From NCBI RefSeq assembly GCF_950295315.1, contig NC_080181.1:1244526-1308525 (forward strand): 64,000 nucleotides of DNA. Direction: 5' to 3'. Source of the DNA: Erinaceus europaeus. Its lineage: Eukaryota; Chordata; Mammalia; Eulipotyphla; Erinaceidae. The notes beneath the pieces were generated by a model. It saw only the letters and a program-made list of their open reading frames with translations, had not been told where the DNA came from and made no database searches. This document shows, piece after piece, positions 54,356 to 64,000 of the stretch; the stretch's first letter is position 1, and every line of letters begins with the position of its first letter. The translations under genes were made by a program, and so were the position numbers.

Positions 54356-54668
54356 TTTTTTTAAACTATAAGACCAATTAATGTTTTTTTTAATATTTAT
54401 TTTATTTATTTATTCCCTTTTGTTGCCCTTGTTGTTTTATTGTTGTAGTTATTATTGTTGTTGTCGTTGTTGGATAGGACAGAGAGAAGTGGAGAGAGGA
54501 GGGGAAGACAGAGAGGAAGAGAGAAAGATAGACACCTGCAGACCTGCTTCACCGCTTGTGAAGCAACTCCCCTGCAGGTGGGGAGCCGGGTTCGAACCGG
54601 GATCCTTATGCCGGTCCTTGTGCTTTGCGCCACCTGCGCTTAACCCGCTGCGCTACAGCCCGACTCCC
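54356..54668 (-). mobile_element. Long-type SINE, full length, minus orientation
   Basis: It runs from the T-rich end at 54356 through GTTGTTGGATAGGACAGAGA and CACCTGCAGACCTGCTTCAC to the reversed tRNA head CGCTTAACCCGCTGCGCTAC and GACTCCC. TTTACATTTCATTCT occurs on both sides (about 54338 and 54670), a 15-bp target-site duplication. It is among the best-preserved copies. Confidence 0.93.
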
Positions 54669-54689
54669 TTTTACATTTCATTCTAGTCA

Positions 54690-56140
54690 GAACCGAGTTT
54701 TGTGAGCTTTCTGTCAGTTTATCTGTAAAAGTTAGGTTTACACATCATTTTTCAGATTTAGAGTATAAATTGACAATTTATTCTCTGAGCATTGAGGATT
54801 TCTCTTCCCAGCTTCTTTTCTTCAGTGGAGCAACTTAACCATTGCTCCACTGAAAGTAAACTGCTTTCTTCTGATTGCTTTTAAGATTTTTTTTTTTTGT
54901 CTGCATATTGATCTGGAATGCAGTTTTCACTGTAGTGTGTGTCTGATAGGGTTGTCTTTGCCTATACTATTTGGGAATCATAATTCCAAATTTAGGATTT
55001 GCTATTTTTCTGATCAGCTCCAAAAAAATCCAGCCTTTATCTAACCCAGTACTACCTCTGTTCCAACCACTCTTTTTCCTTCAAGAACTCTGGCTAAATA
55101 TCTATGTTACAGCCTCCCATTCTCTCCTTCCTACCTCTTAACCTCACTGCCAAGTTTTTTGTTTTGTTTTAATTTCCCTGTGCTGCGTTCTATATGACTT
55201 TGACTTGTCTTTCAGCTCTGCCTTTGGTTCTGTATCCAGCAGTTTCTCAGACCTGTCTGCTAGATGATTAATTTGGAGACCTGCTCTTTTCATCTATTCT
55301 TTTTGTAATGTTTCAGAACTGTTTTTATTGTTTCCTTCTTCTCTAAAGTTACTTTTAAATTTGTCCTTAAACAGTAAGCCTCTAAGAAAAAAAACAGCAA
55401 GCTGATCATTGCAGCATCTGAGGTTCTTATGATGCTTTGCTGTTCATTTTTGCTGGCTCTCAGTAAGAGAATTTTGCTTTCTTGTGTGTATAATAGGATT
55501 ACTGTACTTTGTAATGAACACTGCCCTTGAAATCTTGCATGTGGCATTCGTTTAAGAATAAAAGATTCTTCCTCTAGGAAGAATTTGTGTCTTTCTTAAA
55601 CCATCTGAGGTTTGTAAGGCTGATACCACCAGAGGATGTGATATGAAGGTGAGCCGAAAGATGATTGAAAACTTATTCTGATTTCACATTTGTTTTTGTT
55701 TTTATTCTAAATTATTTATCTCTCTACTTTGTGCTGAGACAAGCCAAGGAACTTTGGACGACAAGCAAATTTCCTTCTAGCTCAACATTTTTTTTTTCAA
55801 TGCATTGCCCTTTCAGGACCCCAGCTTAGCATGACATGGGTTCCTTTGATTGATAGTCACCAAACCTTGACTACTGTCACTGGTACACAAGACCATCACA
55901 GTCAAGTTCAGGACCAGAGAAATGGTGGAATGATTGAGCATGGTACAGTTAAGTCTGAGTTCTCAGGTTTGGTCCCTGGCACCAGTGCATTTAGGAGAAC
56001 TGAGTGATACTCTAGTTGCTCAGATAAATAAATAACAAGTTTTGGGTTGCCTAGATCAGTAAGGATCTTCCAAAAGAGTTTTTCTTGTGAACAGTGATAA
56101 ATCATTGTGAGCGGGTGTAATGTTAGGTCTATTTGAGTAA
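54690..56140. other. AT-rich intergenic, no feature recognised
   Basis: AT-rich sequence, possibly old LINE-derived in part, but I cannot align it to a family by eye. All three frames on both strands have frequent stops. Confidence 0.45.
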
Positions 56141-56142
56141 GG

Positions 56143-56303
56143 GGGCCAAGCTCATCTAATAGAACACACATTGCCATACCCGAGGAAGCAGGGGAAGCTT
56201 CACAAGTAGTTCTACAGGCATCTCTCTTTATCTCTCTCTCTCTCTCCCTCCCTCTCTCAGTGCAGGCACTGAGCCACTGCCAAAAACTTGGTGGCAAAAA
56301 AAA
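56143..56303 (+). mobile_element. Diverged SINE, plus strand
   Basis: GGGGCCAAGCTCATCTAATA head, AAGCTTCACAAGTAGTTCTA, (CT)n and CAGGCACTGAGCCACTGCCA with poly-A. Confidence 0.65.
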
Positions 56304-56479
56304 GACGATTTGAATAGTCATTTCCTGTGACATGCTGCCAGACAGTACAGGCTGACTCTGCTTCTTTCAAATCAATTGATCAGTACAAATGAACTCTAAA
56401 CAAAAATACCTGTCAGCTCAGATGGCACAAGGATCTCTGTGGGCATCACACTGGGCAGCTGCATATACCTGCTCATATC

Positions 56480-56740
56480 AGCCTTTGAAAGATTGCTATG
56501 ACCTTGAGGGTCTGCCCAGGGATGAGGAAAGTCACCCAGCAGTCCTCATTGGCCCCAGGGTTCTTTCTTTCTTCAATTCTAAGATCATTGAAATGTGACC
56601 TGTATTTCTTCTGGCACCTTGCTCTTGGACTTTGTGGCCTTCACAACTGGGAGAAATGGATGTTTGTTTCTGGGCCATCCAGCTTGTGGTGTTCACTGGA
56701 ACATCCCAGACCTATGAACACAATGAGCCCTAAGTAAATT
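56480..56740 (+). mobile_element. MaLR-type LTR remnant
   Basis: CTTCTGGCACCTTGCTCTTG, GACTTTGTGGCC, AACTGGGAGAAATGGATGTT and CCATCCAGCTTGTGGT are collinear with the 3' half of mammalian MaLR LTRs (THE1/MST/MLT1 group), from memory. Non-coding, old and truncated. Confidence 0.6.
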
Positions 56741-57109
56741 CCACTGTAATGTCCTTGCTGGTGCACCCTGTTGGGCCCACTGTTGCTGGCTTCTTCTTCC
56801 AGTGAAGCAGTTGCAGTATTTCAGTTTCTCTTGGGAGATCATGGGCCATTGTCTATTGGGAGATCAAATGCAGCCAAGACTCAATATATCACACAAATCA
56901 GGGAGCAGTGACCTAGCCAGATAGCCGCTCCCAAAGAAAGTGTCCATCAGATGCCTCTATCTCAGTCTCTTTCTCTCTACTTGGTATAGGATCTTGAAAC
57001 TTTGCAGCAAAAGGTGTTCCCAGTAGCCAGCTTACTCCACTCTCACTACAGACTGCCAAGTTCATGGATAAACATTGTTTAGATCATGTGCCATCAAAAA
57101 TAAGGAACA

Positions 57110-57385
57110 GGGAGTTGGGCGGTAGTGCAGCAGGTTAAGGGCACGTGGCACAAAGTGCAATGGCCAGCATGAGGATCCTGGTTCGAGCCCCCAGCTCCCC
57201 ACCTTCAGGGGAGTCGTTTCACAGATGGTGAAGCAGGTCTGCAGGTGTCTTTCTCTCCCCCTCTCTTGTCTTCCCCTCCTCTCTCCATTTCTCTCTGTCC
57301 TATCCAACAACGACAACATCAATAATAACTACAACTATAAAACAACAAGGGCAACAAAAGGGAATAAATAAATAAATATTTTTTT
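57110..57385 (+). mobile_element. Long-type SINE, plus strand, short tail form
   Basis: GGGAGTTGGGCGGTAGTGCA head, GGTTCGAGCCCCCAGCTCCC B box, CAACAACGACAACATC segment and GGGAATAAATAAATAAATA tail. Confidence 0.93.
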
Positions 57386-58084
57386 TACAAAAGAACAACC
57401 CCCTTCTCCCCCACTTCCTTTTCCTCTATGACATTAGTGATAGTGCTAGCTGTAGAATAGATATGCTGTATTTTAATAGTTTATGTAGTATTTAATTAAG
57501 AAATAAAGTGTAATGGGATGTGGTTTATGAGACTCATTAAATATGCTCTAGAGAGTCTAGTTGGTCTTCTAATATGTATTTTCATTTCATAGTATGTATT
57601 TTTTAATGAACTCCATCCACAGAAGATGTTTAGCAAACTATTTTACTTTTTTCAATCTAAATTCCTAATGAAACAGCATTTCATTAAATGAATATATCCT
57701 TGCATTAAACATCAGAAATGACTAAGATTTCATGTATTAGAATGGTAGCCTTATTTTGTGTCTGGGTTTAGTTTGAAATTTAAATCTGAGGGAAAAGGAA
57801 GGAAACCCAGAATTTGTAATAAGTCTAAGTGTAGCTTAGATAGGAAGTGAAGGCCTTAGAAGTGAATAAAAACAGGCATCAGCATCCACATGAGGTCAGC
57901 CATCTTTACCCAAGTGGCCCACATGCTTCTAGTCCGTGCCTTTACATTTTTCAGATTAAGAGTTTAAAATATGCAGGGGAGAGGGTGGATCTTTGAGGAA
58001 TTTTTAGATAGTTAGGGAGGAGCCTTTAATAGTGGAATAAAAATAATTTGAGTCTTATAAATACAAAGAAAAGTCATGGGCATA
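57386..58084. other. AT-rich intergenic, no feature recognised
   Basis: AT-rich unique or very old repeat sequence with frequent stops in all frames. Confidence 0.45.
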
Positions 58085-58448
58085 TGCTCAGTGGAAGACT
58101 ACTAAGCAGTTAAAAATAAATAAATAAATAAGTAAAAAAGACTTGATGTGTCCTTAGGGACTAAATGGATGGGACTGGCAGTGATGCTGTTTAGTGAAGT
58201 AAGGAAGAAAGTGAAGGATAACTATGGGATGGTTTCACTTATAAGTTGAACATAGAGAACTGAAACACACGAACTTAAAAAAGGTAAAAACATATATATG
58301 GTCAACTATCTATGACCTTGGGAGAACGACGGTGCTTACTGTTGGAGGGTGGGGTGGGACCACAAAACGTTGGTGGTGGGAGTAGTGTGGAGTTACACCC
58401 TTTATATCTTCTAATCTTGTAAATTACGATTAAAGCACTAATAAAAAC
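58085..58448 (+). mobile_element. L1 3'-end fragment
   Basis: Matches the 3' end of a mammalian L1 with AGTGAAGTAAGGAAGAAAGT, GTTTCACTTATAAG, GGTGGGAGTAGTG and CTAATCTTGTAAATTACGAT before ACTAATAAAAAC. Its tail is the same type as the one attached to the U6 pseudogene at 59503. Confidence 0.7.
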
Positions 58449-58455
58449 ATGTCTT

Positions 58456-58647
58456 GGGGGGCCGGGTGGTGGCACATCTGGTTGAGTGCACATGTTACAG
58501 TGTGCAAGCACCCAGGTTCGAGCCCCCCAACCCCCACCTGCAGGGGGAAAGCTTTTCGAGTGGTGAAGCAGTGTTGCATGTGTCTCTCTCCCTATCACCC
58601 CCTTCCCTCTCAATTTCTGGTTGTCTCTAACCAATAAATAAATAAAG
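58456..58647 (+). mobile_element. Short-type SINE, full length
   Basis: GGGGGGCCGGGTGGTGGCAC head, CCAGGTTCGAGCCCC B box, GTGGTGAAGCAGTGTTGCAT, CTCAATTTCTGGTTGTCTC and AATAAATAAATAAA tail. The best-preserved copy of this family here; inserted at the end of the L1 fragment. Confidence 0.93.
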
Positions 58648-58649
58648 GT

Positions 58650-58994
58650 GGGGGGTCAGGCAATAGCGCAGTGGGTTAAGTGCACATGGCTCAAAGCGCA
58701 AGGACCAGCATAAGGATCCCAGTTCGAGCCCCTGGCTCCCCATATGCAGGGGAGTCACTTCACGGGCTGTGAAGCAGGTCTGCAGGTGTCTGTCTTTCTC
58801 TTTCCCTCTCTGTCTTCCCCTCCTCTCTCCATTTCTCTCTGTCCTATCCAACCACAACAACAACAGCAATGACAACAATAGTAATGACAACAAGGGTAAC
58901 AACAAGGGCAAAAAATGGGGGAAATGGCCTCCAGGAGCAGTGGATTCAGAGTGCAGGCACCGAGCCCCAGCAATAACCCTGGAGGCAAAAACAA
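58650..58994 (+). mobile_element. Long-type SINE, full length
   Basis: A box AATAGCGCAGTGGGTTAAG, B box GTTCGAGCCCCTGG, AACAACAACAGCAATGAC, GCAGTGGATTCAGAGTGC and GCAATAACCCTGGAGGC. It directly follows the preceding SINE. Confidence 0.94.
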
Positions 58995-59038
58995 AAGTAG
59001 ATAAGTGAAGATAATTAAAATTTTTTTTTAATATGTGT

Positions 59039-59356
59039 TGGGAGGCAGGGCGGTAGCGCAGCAGATTAAGCACACGGCGCAAAGTGATGGACTGGCACAA
59101 GGAACACAGTTGGAGCCCCCGGCTCCCCACCTGCAGGGGAGTTGCTTCACAAGCATGGAAGCAGATCTGCAGGTGTCTGTCTTTCCTCCTCTCTCTTCCC
59201 CTCCTCTCTTGACTTCTCTCTGTCCTATCCAACAACAACAAACAACATTAACAATAATAATAACAAGGGCAACAAAAATGAGGGAAAATGGCCTCCAGGA
59301 GCAGTGGATTTGTAGTGCAGGCACCAAGCCCCAGCAATAACCCTGGAGGCAAATGT
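59039..59356 (+). mobile_element. Long-type SINE, full length
   Basis: GGGAGGCAGGGCGGTAGCGC head, GGAGCCCCCGGCTCCCCAC, AACAACAACAAACAACAT, GCAGTGGATTTGTAGTGC and GCAATAACCCTGGAGGC, then a short (TATATG)n. Confidence 0.93.
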
Positions 59357-59394
59357 ATATGTATATGTATATGTATTGAAAAATGGAATTTTGA

Positions 59395-59501
59395 GTGCTC
59401 ACGTCAGCAGCACATATACTAAAATTGGAACGTTACAGAGAAAATTAGCATGGCTTCTGTGCAAGGATGACATGCAAATTCATGAAGCATTCCATATTTT
59501 T
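59395..59501 (+). pseudogene. U6 snRNA pseudogene
   Basis: A 107-nt match to U6 spliceosomal RNA from GTGCTC through AGCACATATACTAAAATTGG, ACAGAGAAAATTAGCATGGC and GCAAGGATGACATGCAAATT to TTCCATATTTTT. By eye there are about a dozen substitutions, many at CpG sites (CGC to TGC, TTCG to TTCA). The ACAGAGA motif is kept but GATACAGAG reads GTTACAGAG and the 5' stem is altered. There is no upstream PSE or TATA element. It is joined to an L1 tail and flanked by an imperfect target duplication, so it is a retroposed copy, not an active gene. Confidence 0.92.
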
Positions 59502-59560
59502 CTTACAATCTTGTTGATTATTATTAAACCACTAGTAAAAAAGTACTTTCAGGGAAAAAA
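59502..59560 (+). mobile_element. L1 3' tail fused to the U6 pseudogene
   Basis: CTTACAATCTTGTTGATTAT and TAAACCACTAGTAAAAAAGT parallel the L1 3' terminus at about 58407-58448. AAAAATGGAATTTTGA (59379-59394) before U6 and AAAAATAGAATCTGA (about 59557-59571) after the tail form an imperfect target-site duplication bracketing the chimera. Confidence 0.7.
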
Positions 59561-59689
59561 ATAGAATCTGAGCCCCAGCCTCCCATTTTCCATGCATGTT
59601 GGTCTGATACAGAGGACCCATGTAGACTGAGTCACCATTGCTCCACATGAAAATGAGTGTGACAGTCCACTTACAAGTCTGTAGCCAAC

Positions 59690-60405
59690 ATTAAACTAAA
59701 CATGCAAACCAGTAGCTCAGAAACAGATCAAAAGTCTAAACGCAATAGCTAGAGCTCTAAAACCCTTAAGACTACATAAAAATTAAAAGCTTTTGTTTTC
59801 CCAAAAAGATACCATCAGGAAAGAAAAAGACAACCTATAGAATGGTAAAGTCATAGATTCGATAAAAGGATTATATTTAAGATATTAAACAACTCTCAAA
59901 GCTCAGGATACAAAGGTATATATCCACAGTAAAATGATACGTGAGTATTCACAGCATTGTTTCTAATTGCCAGGAAAAGTAGAAGCAAGCCAGTTGATGA
60001 ATGGGTTTAAAAAAACATATATCCCCTCAGTGAAATATTAGTCAGCTGCAAAAAGGCATGGGATGCTGATACAGGCTGTAACAGCAGTGAATCTTGAGGG
60101 CATTATCCATCCTACACGGATAGCCAGACCTGAATGGCCACGTATTGTAAGATATTATTTCCATGAAAAGTCAGAATATGTAGATTAGTGCTTGCCGGGG
60201 GCTTGTCTGAGGGGAGAGTGGAAGGTTAAGTATGGAAACTTCTGAGAACATTGGTTCTTTCATATGGGGACAAAACCGATAAGACTGTAGTCACATTTGC
60301 AAAACCATGTGAATATACTAAAAACCAGTCACTTGAATGCTTTAAATAGATGAACTTTATGGCATGTGAACTATTTCTCAATAAAGCTATTTAAAAGGAA
60401 TGGAA
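59690..60405 (+). mobile_element. Old L1 3' end
   Basis: Broken ORF2-end sequence (TCACAGCATTGTTTCTAATT, GCAAGCCAGTTGATGAATGG, TGAAATATTAGTCAGCTGCA) followed by a 3' UTR ending CTATTTCTCAATAAAGCTAT. This is typical of older mammalian L1M subfamilies. No open frame is retained. Confidence 0.75.
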
Positions 60406-60744
60406 ATGAATAGCAGTTTAAAAGGTCTTGGAAGACTTTACAGCACTTAACAAGCATATAGCAGAATTTAATTTGTTTCCCCTGGGCTACTTACTATAAG
60501 CCATGTTTGCTTCGTTGATCTACTGTACTTATTTTCTTTTTCATTATGTTCTGTCTTCATCATTATGTGTTCTTTCTCCTTCCTCAACATTTAATTTGTA
60601 GCTTTTCCAACCTTTTAGATGACTCCTGAACTCATTAATTTTTTACCTTTTCTTTTCAGACATATGCATTAAGATCATTTTTCTGTAGCCCTGCTTTAAT
60701 ATATACTATTGTTATTAAGTAGTTCAAAACATTTCTACTTTAGG
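60406..60744. other. AT-rich intergenic, no feature recognised
   Basis: AT- and pyrimidine-rich sequence, possibly reverse L1-derived. No gene. Confidence 0.45.
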
Positions 60745-60975
60745 GACTAGCAGTTGGTTCACCTAGTAGAGTATGTGACCACCACATTGAGTACGAGGGC
60801 TCAGGGGGCCTACCAGAGCAGTAGGTGATGCTGTCAGTGCATCGGTTCTCCTCTCTCCCTCTCTGTCTCTATCTCTTAACCTCTGTCTAGTGGAAAGGAA
60901 ATAGAAAACGATCACCTGGAGCAGTGGAATCATGCAGGCACAGAATCCCAGCAGTAGTCCTGGTGGTGGCAAAAA
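60745..60975 (+). mobile_element. Diverged SINE, plus strand
   Basis: GGGACTAGCAGTTGGTTCAC head, (CT)-rich middle, TCACCTGGAGCAGTGGAATC and CAGTAGTCCTGGTGGTGGC tail. Confidence 0.7.
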
Positions 60976-61015
60976 TGGGTATGTATGAGAGATTGATTGA
61001 CGGGGGGTTTTGTTT

Positions 61016-61309
61016 GTTTGTTTTGGTTTTTTGCCATTAGTTGCTGGAGCTTGGTGCCGATACTATGAATCTTCTAGTCCTGGCAGCCATTTTTTTCTTT
61101 TTTTTTCCATTTTATTGGATAGGACAGAGAGAAATTGCAAGAGGAGGGGGAGATAGGGAGAGAGAAAGAGAGACACCTGCAGGCTTGTTTCACCACTTTT
61201 GAAGCATCCCTGCTGCAGGAGGGTAGTGGAGGCTCGAACCCAGATCCTTGCACAAGACCTTGTACATAGTACGATGTGCGCGTAACCAGGTGTGCCACCA
61301 CCTGGCCCC
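61016..61309 (-). mobile_element. SINE, full length, minus orientation
   Basis: T-rich start, GATAGGACAGAGAGAAATTG, GACACCTGCAGGCTTGTTTC and reversed head GCGCGTAACCAGGTGTGCCA and CACCTGGCCCCC. Combines a long-type 3' half with a short-type head. Confidence 0.88.
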
Positions 61310-61479
61310 CCTGATTGATTTCTAATATGCCATTTAACATTTACATAAATATTTAGAGACATATCCACTTTAAAGCATTAAATTTTCCTAGTTAAATGTT
61401 GTTACTGATTGTAGCTTAATTGCATTATGGTTAGAAATTATACTGGATGATTTTGACCCTTTTATTAAAAAAAAAAAAA

Positions 61480-61612
61480 ACCTTGGTTTTGCTCATTTAT
61501 TTATGTAATGAGAGATGAGAGAACAGAGCATTGTTCCACCACATGCAGTGCTGAAGACTGAACCCAAGGCCTGCACTCTGAACCATGAGCAACAGTGCCT
61601 TGTGGCCTTAAG
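61480..61612 (-). mobile_element. SINE fragment, minus orientation
   Basis: CATTGTTCCACCACATGCAG, CTGAACCCAAGGCCTGCACT and ACCATGAGCAACAGTGCC form part of a reversed SINE. Confidence 0.55.
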
Positions 61613-61816
61613 GACTGTCTGCATTTGCTGTGTGCAATGTTGTAGACAGGCCATCAAGTTGAATCCATCATGGCGTTACTAAGAGAGGTATGTTAAAGAG
61701 TCTGCTGGGGACACCCCTGTTTTGTTTGCTGTACACATTATAAGGCTATGTTGTTTAACGTCCACTTAGTATTGCTGTATTTCCTGGTGAACTTTATGAA
61801 GTATTTTTCTTCTTTT

Positions 61817-62177
61817 TTAATTTTTTTTTGTTTTTGTTTTTGCCTCCAGGGTTACTACTGGAGCTCGGTGCCTGCACCAGGAATTCACTGCTCCTGAGGG
61901 TATTTTTTTCCCTTTTGTTGCCTTTGTTGTTTTATCGTTGTTGTGGTGATTTTATTGTTATTGATGTCATTGTTGTTGGGATAGGACAGAGAGAAATGGA
62001 GAGAGGAGGGGGAGACAGAGAAGGGGAAAAAAAGACAGACACCTGCAGACCTGCTTCACTGCTTGTGAAGCGACTCCCCTGCAGGTGGGGAGCTGGGGGC
62101 TTGAACCGGGATCCTTATGCTGGACCTTGCGCTTCGCGCCACATGCGCTTAACCCGTTGCACTACCGCCCAACTCCC
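61817..62177 (-). mobile_element. Long-type SINE, full length, minus orientation
   Basis: TTTTGCCTCCAGGGTTACTA start, TTGTTGCCTTTGTTGTTTTA, GGATAGGACAGAGAGAAATG and reversed tRNA head GCGCTTAACCCGTTGCACTA. Good preservation. Confidence 0.93.
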
Positions 62178-62179
62178 TA

Positions 62180-62336
62180 TTTTTCTCTTTCTATTTTATT
62201 TGATAGGACAGTGAGAAATTGAGAGGGGGAAGGGAGATAGAGAAAGAGATATACCTGCAGACTTGCTTCCCCACTCAGGAAATACCTCCCACCCCTGCAA
62301 GTGAAGAGCAGGGGCTCAAATTCAAGTCCTTGCAGT
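62180..62336 (-). mobile_element. SINE fragment, minus orientation
   Basis: TATTTTATTTGATAGGACAG, then GCAGACTTGCTTCCCCACTC and GGGGCTCAAATTCAAGTCC. Truncated at the head. Confidence 0.7.
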
Positions 62337-62344
62337 ATCATTTT

Positions 62345-62394
62345 TAAATATATTTTATTTATTTTAATGAGAGAGAGATAGGTAAACAGGTAGG

Positions 62395-62433
<39 letters not shown>

Positions 62434-62552
62434 CAGACAGATCAGAAGACAGCTCAACTCTGGCTTATGATGTGGCTGGGGCTTGAACCTGGGAGCTCAG
62501 AGCCTCAGGCAGGAAAGTCTTTTGCAGAACCATTACATTATCTCCCCTGCCC
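62345..62552 (-). mobile_element. SINE with (GATA)n/(GACA)n expansion, minus orientation
   Basis: AATGAGAGAGAGATAGG followed by a GATA/GACA microsatellite (about 62394-62432), CAACTCTGGCTTATGATGTG, GGGGCTTGAACCTGGGAGCT and CAGAGCCTCAGGCAGGAAAG. This is the second SINE type in reverse. Confidence 0.8.
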
Positions 62553-62624
62553 TGCTGTGTTGTCTTCCCCTCACTATCTTTCTGTCTATATAGAAAAAAA
62601 ATAAGCTTGGAATGGTGAAACCCC

Positions 62625-62715
62625 AGTGATGATTAATAAATAAATAAATAAATAACCTGCCAGCAACAGTAGAATTGCGCAGGCATGGGGCCTCAGCAAA
62701 ATCCTGCCAGAAAAG
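62625..62715 (+). mobile_element. SINE 3' fragment
   Basis: (AATA)n followed by CAACAGTAGAATTGCGCAGG and CAGCAAAATCCTGCCAG, a diverged SINE tail. Confidence 0.45.
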
Positions 62716-62781
62716 AGAGAGAGAGAGAAAAGAAGAAGAAGGAGGAGGAGGAGGAGGAGAAGGAGTAGAAGAAGAGGAAGA

Positions 62782-62816
<35 letters not shown>

Positions 62817-62825
62817 AAGAAAGGA
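62712..62825. repeat. Purine (GAA/GGA)n microsatellite
   Basis: GAGAGA grading into (GAAGGAGGA)n and (GAA)n, about 110 bp of pure purine, capable of triplex DNA. Confidence 0.92.
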
Positions 62826-62924
62826 AGTAGTTATGTCTCTTTTTATAGGTTCCAGCTCTTAACTGACAGTTTCAAACTAGTCTTGATGAATGTTGTAAAT
62901 TAACTTAAAAAGAGGTTTGGGGGT

Positions 62925-63475
62925 TGGGGCTGCTTGTGGCGCATATAGAAGGAATCACAGCTGGAGCTGGGAACTGGTTTAATCAATACACGGTTTATTA
63001 GGGTGAAACAGGTAAAAGGCAAAATAAGCACTTATCATCAAGGGTTAAGTGTACACTAGGTCTATAAAGTCTGAATATGCTTATCAAAGTTTAGTCCCAT
63101 AAGATAAACAATTATCAGCTCTGGTAAAGGTTGCTCATGGCTGTAGAGGGATCTAAAAGTTTACCGGCTAGCAGAGTCACACGTGTTCAGTTCCCAGGAG
63201 AGGTAGACATGGCGGATGGATGCCTGGGGCACCTCCGCTGAGAGGCACCTGACCAGGAGAAGAAGCCGCAGCCAATGAGCCCCAGAGTTCCAGCTGGCCA
63301 TCCTTTTAAGTCTCTTCAGCCTACCCACAATGCTTTGCACACCAGCAGTCTGGATCCACCTACAGTCCTCCATGCGCCTGCGTAGATCACTGCACACTCT
63401 TGTCAGCCTTCTGTCGCCAAAGCTGATGTCAGCTGGTGTCAGGGCATAGAGCGTCACCACAGATGAACACATGAA
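62925..63475 (-). mobile_element. Probable solo LTR, minus orientation
   Basis: On the minus strand the segment opens near TGTGGTGACGCTC, has a TTAAAAGG TATA-like box and an AATAAACC polyadenylation signal (plus-strand GGTTTATTAGG at about 62992), and closes near the GCCACAAGCAGCCCC region. GC-richer than its surroundings. No target-site duplication was found and edges are approximate. No viral gene is adjacent. Confidence 0.5.
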
Positions 63476-64000
63476 CATAATAAGCAGTTTACTTTTTTAT
63501 GTTTGCATCAAATGATTCTAACATCTGTAGTCGCTGTCTCTCTGTTCTATTAAATTACTTCTGCTGATGGATTTATTGGTTTATATCTATTTATATCTGC
63601 TTATCATTGATTATGTGCCAGACAGAATAGGTAAAAAGGTTCTTTTGAGTAATATCTTTTAAATATTTTTTAATTTATATGAGGTGTATCAGCACTGTCT
63701 GCTCAGCTGTTCCCCTGGCAGCCTGAGCAAAGCTTTGAAGCCTGGGATTACTTGCTCTCTCTCCACAAGATTTTGGTTTGCTTCTGCCAGGTGCTGAGTG
63801 ACAATTGTGAGGATGGTTCCATATACTAAGTTATCTTTGCCAACCTGTTGATTGCAAATTCATGTTTAACCATGTTTAACCCCTGCAAGCTTTGGTTTAT
63901 TTTCTCCACCTTCATACCAGTAGAATTTATCTAACTGTATTTAGAAATAAAGATAAACCTCTCTCCCCATACTTTAGACAAAAAGAAAGAAAAACTTTCT
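63476..64000. other. AT-rich intergenic, no feature recognised
   Basis: AT-rich sequence to the end of the window, possibly old L1-derived. No open frame of note. Confidence 0.45.

Noticed and set aside
58650..59356. tRNA genes suggested by A- and B-box matches
   Set aside because: The boxes belong to tRNA-derived SINE heads; no cloverleaf with a proper anticodon arm and acceptor stem is formed and the same head recurs many times.
42241..64000. A downstream neighbour gene such as a melatonin receptor, expected near FAT3 in human synteny
   Set aside because: No receptor-like exon or other conserved coding exon is visible in the remaining 22 kb.
1..64000. CRISPR arrays, operons, phage or bacterial defence genes
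   Set aside because: The tandem arrays have no spacers, and the gene structure is spliced and mammalian.

Overview
This is eukaryotic, almost certainly mammalian, nuclear DNA. Coding sequence is split into short exons with GT-AG splice sites, and the introns and flank are full of tRNA-derived SINEs, truncated L1 copies, solo LTRs and simple repeats. The SINEs carry a tRNA-like A box and the B box GGTTCGAGCCCC and have a characteristic body. From memory they match families of hedgehogs (Erinaceidae), so a hedgehog is my best guess at the host; the species is inference.

The only protein-coding gene I can support is the 3' part of FAT3, a giant atypical cadherin, on the + strand. Fifteen exons between 12827 and 37950 join in consistent phase into 1,377 complete codons plus a stop. 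They encode the last extracellular cadherin repeats, a membrane-proximal ectodomain, an EGF-like module, one laminin G domain, further EGF domains including a calcium-binding one, a single transmembrane helix and the whole cytoplasmic tail ending HQTQV. FAT3 is preferred over FAT1, FAT2 and FAT4 because of the tail sequences [26 protein letters not shown] and HQTQV. A long 3' UTR probably runs from 37951 to about 42.2 kb.

Layout: 1-1170 intron; 1171-12814 an 11.6-kb minisatellite with a unit of about 47 bp that runs directly into the acceptor of the first visible exon; 12827-32274 eleven exons for the ectodomain, membrane helix and first part of the tail; 32275-37426 four introns carrying a 38-bp and a 66-bp tandem array, around three short cytoplasmic exons; 37427-37950 the last exon; 37951 to about 42240 the 3' UTR; the rest is intergenic. 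That intergenic part holds several minisatellites, two probable solo LTRs, a MaLR LTR remnant, L1 3' ends, many SINEs, a CpG-rich E-box cluster at 51.6-52.9 kb that could be an unannotated promoter, and a U6 snRNA pseudogene fused to an L1 tail.

The FAT3 exons are unusually GC-rich at third positions and at least six minisatellites fall within 52 kb. This suggests a high-recombination, perhaps subtelomeric, setting in this lineage. No bacterial, phage, CRISPR or operon-like system is present.
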